Shown here: positions 24,101-32,279 of the stretch, in pieces
How positions within the stretch are numbered: position 1 is the first letter of the stretch
Layout: every line of letters begins with the position of its first letter
From: Echinometra lucunter
Lineage: Eukaryota > Echinodermata > Echinoidea > Camarodonta > Echinometridae
Reading direction: 5' to 3'
NCBI GenBank assembly: GCA_029962745.1
Contig: CM057151.1
Location: 35,144,938 to 35,208,937, forward strand
Length of the DNA stretch: 64,000 bases
Translations under genes and position numbers: made by a program
Notes under the pieces: generated by a model
Seen by the model: the letters and a program-made list of their open reading frames with translations, nothing else
Databases searched by the model: none
What the model was told of the DNA's origin: nothing

Positions 24101-27100
24101 TGTAGACATCCCCAGTTACCTGCTGCACATTATAATTTAAGCTATCTTAAGCTGATGTGAAACCATTTCAGAGGTTTAGGGCTTCTATCCATAAAGTTAA
24201 GATCATTCAATGCTCTGGAGGAGGATACTTTGCATTGGGCATAGTTACATTGCTACTCCCTAACCTACAGAGTGCACTAAAATAGCCAACAGCATCACAC
24301 TCTTCAGTTGCTTGATTTTTATTTATTTTACTTTTTTTTTTTCTTTTTTTTTGGGGGGGGGGGGAGATTATTTGTTTGTTTGTTTGTTTGGTTGGTTCTT
24401 TGTTTATAAGATTAAGATCACATATATCATATGGATCAATATCTGACTACATTATCTGACAAATGCTCAGATGCCTGTGCAAGCAGAGTTTGGATGCAAC
24501 TGATCAATTAGGTAATAAGCTTAGGCTTACATATATCATAAGATTAAGACCATTGAATACATTGTCTCAGAAACATGCAGATATGTGTTAAAATAGCCTG
24601 TGCTATCTTCAACTGATATAAAAACAACCAGTAGCACTTTGGAAGAGACTAGATATTTAGATCACAAGACCAAGCTCGATTAGATCATAAGATCAAAACC
24701 AGGCCCCCTATAGCTCCGCCATTTTGTTCAAATTCATTAGAAGGCTGATCTAAGCATGCATCAATATTCATGACCAAAATTGAATAATTCATTTCTTAAT
24801 AAGATGCTTCCCACAAGTAGCATGCGTTTGTACATGTTTTGAAACATTACGCCCATCAGCTTACTGCATGCGCAATAAATGCTCAACAAATGCGCAACTG
24901 ATTTGCAACAAAAGCACATCATTAAATCAGAGTGTCACAATAAACTGATACACATAATAGATATGAATAATGCAACAGTGTTATCAATATCATGGCAATA
25001 ACGGGTGCTTATCGGCCCCTTCAAATGAACCGAAAGAGGTGGGGCCTCATGCCATTCGCATATTGATATCCGCGCGTGCTGCTTTCTGTCTAGTAAATTT
25101 ATTATTATGTCTATGATCAAAACCAACGGATTAAACATATTGTATAATCTTACAAGCACACTGATGTGGTCATTTAGGTAATGGGTTTAATTGACTTATG
25201 ATCAAGATTACTGTGAACAAGATCATTGAGTACACTCCTACATATTTGGTTTTGCCTCTGCATATATGTTTTCTTTCTTTTTTTTCATCATCTTCTCTAT
25301 GCAGTGGGACCAGACTTAATTTTATTATTACCAGTAAATTTATTATGTCTATGATCAAAACCAACGGATTAAACATATTGTATAATCTTACAAGCACACT
25401 GATGTGGTCATTTAGGTAATGGGTTTAATTGACTTATGATCAAGATTACTGTGAACAAGATCATTGAGTACACTCCTACATATTTGGTTTTGCCTCTGCA
25501 TATATGTTTTCTTTCTTTTTTTTCATCATCTTCTCTATGCAGTGCGACCAGACTTTACCGATACCCTAGCTATCAAGCAGGCCAAGCATCCTATCTTGGA
25601 CAAGATCTCTTATGATCCACCAGTTCCAAACAACATTGTAAGATTATGTGTGTGTTTTTTTCCTAGTATTGTTTTTTGTTTTCTGTTTTGGGTTTTTTAA
25701 AAGTAACTTTCGAAATATGTTGGCATTCAGCATGCATTCATTTCAGTGTTGTATCAATTTGATTTTAAGTGCCCTGTCTCTTGATTACCAGGTTTAACTT
25801 CACTGTGGATTAAGTTTGGTATATTTTTGTCTCATTGTACCATTTTAATAACCATGCTATTGACCTCTGCACAGCATTTGCAGCAGAGTCTCCGTTGCAA
25901 TTAACCCATAGAGGTACAGTGTCACCTTTAGGAGATGCTTTTGCAGTATCTGTTGGTTCAGAATGTTAGGCAGCACATATCATACATGAGCAGAAAGAGA
26001 AAAATGCACTGACAAATTTGAGCCCATTCCCATCGCTGTATGGTGTGGCGTTCTCGAATTAGAGCAGTTTAATTGTAACTAATCATTAAACTCTTTAAAT
26101 TGGCAACGCAGTGAATAACATAATCACTATTTCTGTGTTCAAATTGGCAATTTCTGATTCAATTTTACAATTTAATTTTGGTTAATGTTATATCCATATT
26201 TATTTTTTTTCAAGTTATGTAAATGTGGAAAAAAATAATTTGTATTGCCAATTTGAGGATTGAAGATGATTAATTTAGACCTCTAGAAAGCTCTGTACTG
26301 CTATGGGTTAAAGCTTGGCTAGGTATTTAACCGAGGGTTAATATTTAGATCAGACTTAAACATCAGTTAAATAATCCCCCTCTGTCAGAACGCCAAGGAG
26401 ACTTAAACCACACTTAGACCAGAGGTGAGGTTTAAGTGTGGTCCAGTGAACCCAGGGTGAAATTTTCTTTCAGGTTTTAACTTGAACCTGCTATCAGTAC
26501 AGACCAATGTTTACACTTTGATGTAGAGAGAAAAAAGGAGGCACGATACCCTAAAAGCATTAGGCTTGTGCCCGGGGGGGGGGGGGGTACTCGACCCCAA
26601 AAGTGGTAGGTATGTGCCGCGGGCGAGATAAAAAAACGGGGGCTTTGGAATGGGCTTATTGTGAAAAGGAGGGTCTTCGGAACGGGCTTCGCAACTACAA
26701 ATGTTTGTGAAAACGGGGGTCTTTGGAATAGTTCGCATGCGCGTGAGTGCGTATGTATCCCTATGGAACGGGCATACGTGCATGCAGCTAGCCCGGCGGC
26801 ATGATTTTTAGGGCTTTGCATCATAAGATTTAAGGCCAAACCACAAAATGTGGACCTCTGTCACGAATGGGTTAAGACATACACCATGTGAAATACTTTT
26901 TAGAGAAACAAATAAAAAGGAGGAGACAAGAAAGAAGAGAAAAAGAAAGAAAAGAAAGAAAGGGATAGGATGTGAGAGACAGGAACGGAGTTTACTTTGG
27001 TATATAGATTATATTTGTTATAAGTTATTCAAGGTGTGGAAGAAAAGAGGAACTTGGGACTTCATTGGGATTTGTCTTTATATTTATTTCCAGTATGCAT

Positions 27101-30100
27101 CAGAGGAGAGCAACTTCATTGTCATCACTGGTCCAAATATGGTCAGTATGAACATTTCCCTTCGTTTTACTTTACTGCATTACATCAAAATATATCTGCC
27201 ATTGCTAAGAGATCACTATAACGGTGTTTTCTTGAGGCTTTAACATATATACTAATGTGTCTATGTGACATTTACAATGAAAGACATGAATGGTTGAGAG
27301 AGAATTTATTGCAGCAGGGTGGGTAGGAAAACATAGCATGATATCTGACTCCAGAAGCTCTGCTCCTACTAAGTTTACATCATTCACTGTGATTGTATGC
27401 TTTGTGATGTTAAAACATTTTACTGCAGTGGATAATTTTGTTATGTGTCAACTTGTCAAACTTCTGAGGCCACTTTATTGTCCTACCTATCTATAGAGTG
27501 GCAAGTCCACCTACCTGAAGCAGATAGCCCTGCTGCAGATCATGGCTCAGATTGGTTGCTTCATCCCAGCAGAATATGCTTCCTTCAGGATCTGTGATCA
27601 AGTCTTCTCAAGGATTGGATGTGATGATGACATTGAGACCAATGCTTCTTCCTTTACACTAGAGGTATGAATACTAGAGTGCCTTTTCCATCGGTCATTT
27701 CAGTTTTTTCACTTCATTATTCAGGTAGGAGAGATAACATGGACAATTTGAGGTGAAATATAGTATGATATTAACTTTCCACATGTATTTGAAATTCAGA
27801 GTAAGTCGCCCAAACTTATTTTGTTTCTGTTGGATTGAATAAATGGTCCCAACAGCTAACATTCTACAAAAAGGTTTGATATAGGGGTCCCTTTTCTGAT
27901 CAAAGACTTCTGTTACATCATGTTATAGATGTTTTACCAGATTACTATCTTTTACTACTTTTCAGTAAGTTCCTTTGATTTATAATAAATTTTTCAATGA
28001 AGACTGCTTTTAAGTGTTTGTGAATTGATCTTGTATTCAATTTTTCATATCTCATATCTCTCTGTCCATTAGATGAGAGAAGTGAATTACATTGTTCAGA
28101 ACTGTACACATGAATCTCTGGTTATTGTTGATGAACTTGGAAGAGGTGGGTGTAATTACTTCAGAATGTTTGGGACCAGCCAGAGGTCTGAAATTAGCAA
28201 TCTTTAGGTGTCCCCAAACCCTTACTGTGCAGACCCACTGTGCTTAAGCATTTTTAGTATGCAGGCATTTAGAAGCTTTCCTTTCTTTTACTAATGGGCA
28301 GTATAATACAGTGGTATAGAAGCTGCTACACCAATATTTAGATTAATCTTAATATCATACATTCAGTAGTCGCTTGAATTTACTTATATTTGTTGTACCA
28401 CTTACATACCTGCCAACTGTTCCTATTAAATAGGAATATTCCTATTTTGGGGGAATGAAAATTGCTATTTTAGCCCGTGTGTTCCTATTTCTGTACAAAT
28501 TTGTCTGTAGTATTGAATAGGAAAATAAGGAATGTTCCTGTTTTTGAAAAATTTTTGAATAATTTGTTCCTATTTCTTGGCTGTCAGGGTTGGCAGGTAT
28601 GGACTTAGTGCCTTATCCATGAAGTTCCATGCAGAGTATTATTGTATACATTAGATTTGTCAATATCAGAAGAGCTTGGCATCCTTCGTAGACATGAAGT
28701 GAGAACATTTATTGTGATGTTAGCTGATCATAGAAAGAATGAAATCTCTCTCTCATCTTCATGTGTGAGGCCAAGGAAAAGTTTAGATAATGCAGAAAAC
28801 AATCTTTTAAAGTCAAATTATATAGTCTTAGCTCCTGTACAGTTTTGGTAGCAAAATGAAAATTGGCATGAAACTAACTAAATATAGTTTCACATTGTCC
28901 ATCTTGCATAAGAAGATACATGAGTTAGATTGTGTGATATCCAGTCATAATTTCCAGTGAATTTTAGTGTAAATGTCTGAAAGGAATGCAATGGAACAGT
29001 TACACTCTGCCTTACGCTATGACCCTTGCATCTGACTGCTCCCCACATAACATTAATACCTCTTAGAACTCTGCTTGGTTTCACACGTGTGCAGGCGCTG
29101 TGTGATGCACATGGGATGTTGTTGACTTTCAATTGCAGGGACCGTAAACAAAGTTGATTTTGATTGTAAAATACACTCACTTAAATGAGTTTTTATGTAA
29201 TATCCTTCGCATCATAATAATTATGGGATACATTCTTTCATATCGTCTGGCAATGAATTCAAATAATGAAAGATACTTTTATTAGAATTTCCAAAACTAT
29301 ACATTATCTTTTGTAATGGCACAAGAAGGGATTTGCAGTGTTGCGAATCGTCACTACTTTGTTACTCTTCTGGAAATTCCTACCATTAAATAAAAGGGTC
29401 TCAGGTACTAGTGGTGATGAAGTTATAGGGATCTGTTGTGCCATTTGTGAATTCAGACTCAGTTTCAAGGCATTCTCATTCTTTGAAACACACTTTAGAG
29501 ACTTCACAAACCTTATAAAGATTTGTAGGAGGTACTAGCAGTACTGAAGGTATAGGGATCTATCAAGCCCTCTGCAAATGCAAGACACAGTATCAAGACA
29601 TTCACATTCTTTGAACACACTCACCAACTGAAAGTTATTGATAATGATGACTTTTAGATTTATAAGTAGTGAAGAAGGGGAATCTACTTGTATTATGCCC
29701 TCTGTGAATATCTCCTCAGTCTCAAGGCATTCACACTCTTTGCAACACACTTCCTAAAACTCATCAGCCATATCTTTATGCTTTTATCAAGGTACCAGTA
29801 GTGATGAAGGAGTAGGGATCTGTCATGCTATCTGTGAATACCTTCTCAGCCTCAAGGCATTCACATTCTTTGCCACACACTTCATGGAACTCACCAGTCT
29901 GGATGCTCTCTACCCCAATGTTGAAAAGTAAAGACCTATTCACATGTAGTGGCAAACCCTGTGGTAAACCAGCAGTTTTCTTTGTGCGTAAATGAATGGT
30001 ATTTTAGGAGACAAAACAAAAACCTGCAGAGGTAAAAATTGTCTTTTGTTCTTACTGGTGGCAAAAAGATGTAAACCAATCAAATTCTTATAAAGTTAGA

Positions 30101-32243
30101 AAATGCACCTTCACAAGCATTTTATTTGAATGTGAATTATGTATGCGGAGTCATCATAAGTTGTATGGTTTACCACACCATAAGTGAACACCTAAAAATC
30201 TGAAGGGGTTTTCTAAGGGGGTTTGTTACTGGATGTATGAATGAGCCATTAGTTCCTTGTTCTGCTTCATTTAATGAGCAACCAACAAAGATTCATATAA
30301 TAATGTTCTGCTTCATTTAATGAGCAACCAATAAAGATATCGTTGCCTGGCTGGCAGAAGGGCGGTAAAGCGCGCGCACTGTATCTTCACGTATCGTGCG
30401 TTAGAGCTCCTGTCCTTCCGCCAGCTGGGGAGAAGTATAAAATTGCACACCCGCGTTACTGCCCTTCTGCCAGCTGATTGTATGATAGAAGAATGTTCTG
30501 CTTCATATAATGAGCAACCAACAAAGGTATGATTATATGATAGAAGAATGTTCTGCTTAATTTAATGAGCAACCAACAAAGATAAGATTATATCACTTTC
30601 GCCACAAGGCTTCAATGGCAGTTCATGCTTTGGGGTTTTTTGTTTGTTGGTTTTTTGTTTTTTTTTAGCTTTTCACTATTTATAATTCTGATTTTGTAAT
30701 TGAATTATATCACAAAGTTTGTTTCTTTTTTTAAAAACTTCTTTCAGTACACTATGAATGAGTGGATGAGAAGAAGAAAGATTAGTAATAGAAATATATG
30801 TATGAAGATGGTTTAGCCTGATAAGATTAATTTTTGTCACGGCTAGTATCAAAAGGAAATCCAGATGTGTCAGCCATTGCCTTGGAGGAAAACAAAACAA
30901 ATAAGAAAGCTGTACTGATGGAAATGAAATTATGTAAATGATAGCAAAAAATATGAGCTTTTTGAAATCACCATATATGTGTATAGGAAATTCATATCAA
31001 TATTCATATTCTTCCAGCTACCATTTCCAAGTAGAGCAGTGTACAGCTGAGGGAATGGACAGCAATAGACTCAACTACACACACATTCTATCAAGAGGGA
31101 GAACAACAGAGCAGTACTATGGTAAAACATTCATTTCACTAGCACCTTGAATGCCTAGGAGAAGACCTGGAATGGTTTTAATAATTACTGCCTCAGTCAC
31201 ACTTTTAAACCTACTCCAACGGACTCAAAACTGAAGGATTCTTCAGCAAATTACAGCAAATGTAATTTCTTACTTAGTTTTGATGGTCTCTTCAATGCAA
31301 CCTTGGTGTATTAAAGTCCCTTCATGCGGGCATGATTTAGCTTTTACAAACGTGTGTTAGATGAACTCTGGTGAGACAAGTTATCAATTATTTTATTAGC
31401 ATTTATCCTTGTGTATCTTGGTATTATTCATAGTATCCATCTTTAAATTTCACAGATCAGTGTTGAAATTCATGACAAATTCAAGGTCCTTGTAAAACAA
31501 TATGGCAATGTAGATGTGGTATTAAAGTTTTGGCACTGAAAAAGTCAAACTCCTGTAGATGCCACACATTATTAGGCAAAATAAAACTGTTATTGAAAAA
31601 AAAAAGTAGTTTATATTTTATTTTAAAATGCCTGTCTCTTATTTACAGGTATCAAGTTAGCAGAAATATCCACTCTACCACCTTCAATCGTCAGAGAGGC
31701 CAAAGCACTGTCCCAAAGATTGGCACACGAAAGAAAGGTAAGCACCTTTTCCACTTAAAAAAAGGATTTGGTTTGCATATTTAAAACTAGTCTGAAAGTT
31801 GTTAATTTACAGTAAAGCCATTTAGCTTTAATATTGAAGAGCTGCCAAGCAGCACTGAATGTTCAGTAATTCATATTAAATTTTTAAACCAGTAGTTTTA
31901 TACAAAAGCTTGTGCATTATTCTCTTGAATCTTTCTGTGAAATATTTGTTCCCACAACAAGATTCCAATATTAAATCATTAACTATAGTACCATTTTTTT
32001 TCCCCAGTATAAATCGCAGCTTTGTATTATGACTCATTGTATACGCAAGATATATTGTACAAACAAAACAACAAAAAAAAACAGAAACATGAAGGTGTGA
32101 ATGTAATTAAATGCTTTTTCTTTTCTGATAGATATACTAAAACTTGAGGTTATTGATTGCCCAAAGTAGGGTAACTGCAGGAGGCTTTAATTTCGTTTAC
32201 AACATTCAAACATTTTTTTTCTTGTATTTATATATATATATGT

Positions 32244-32279
<36 letters not shown>

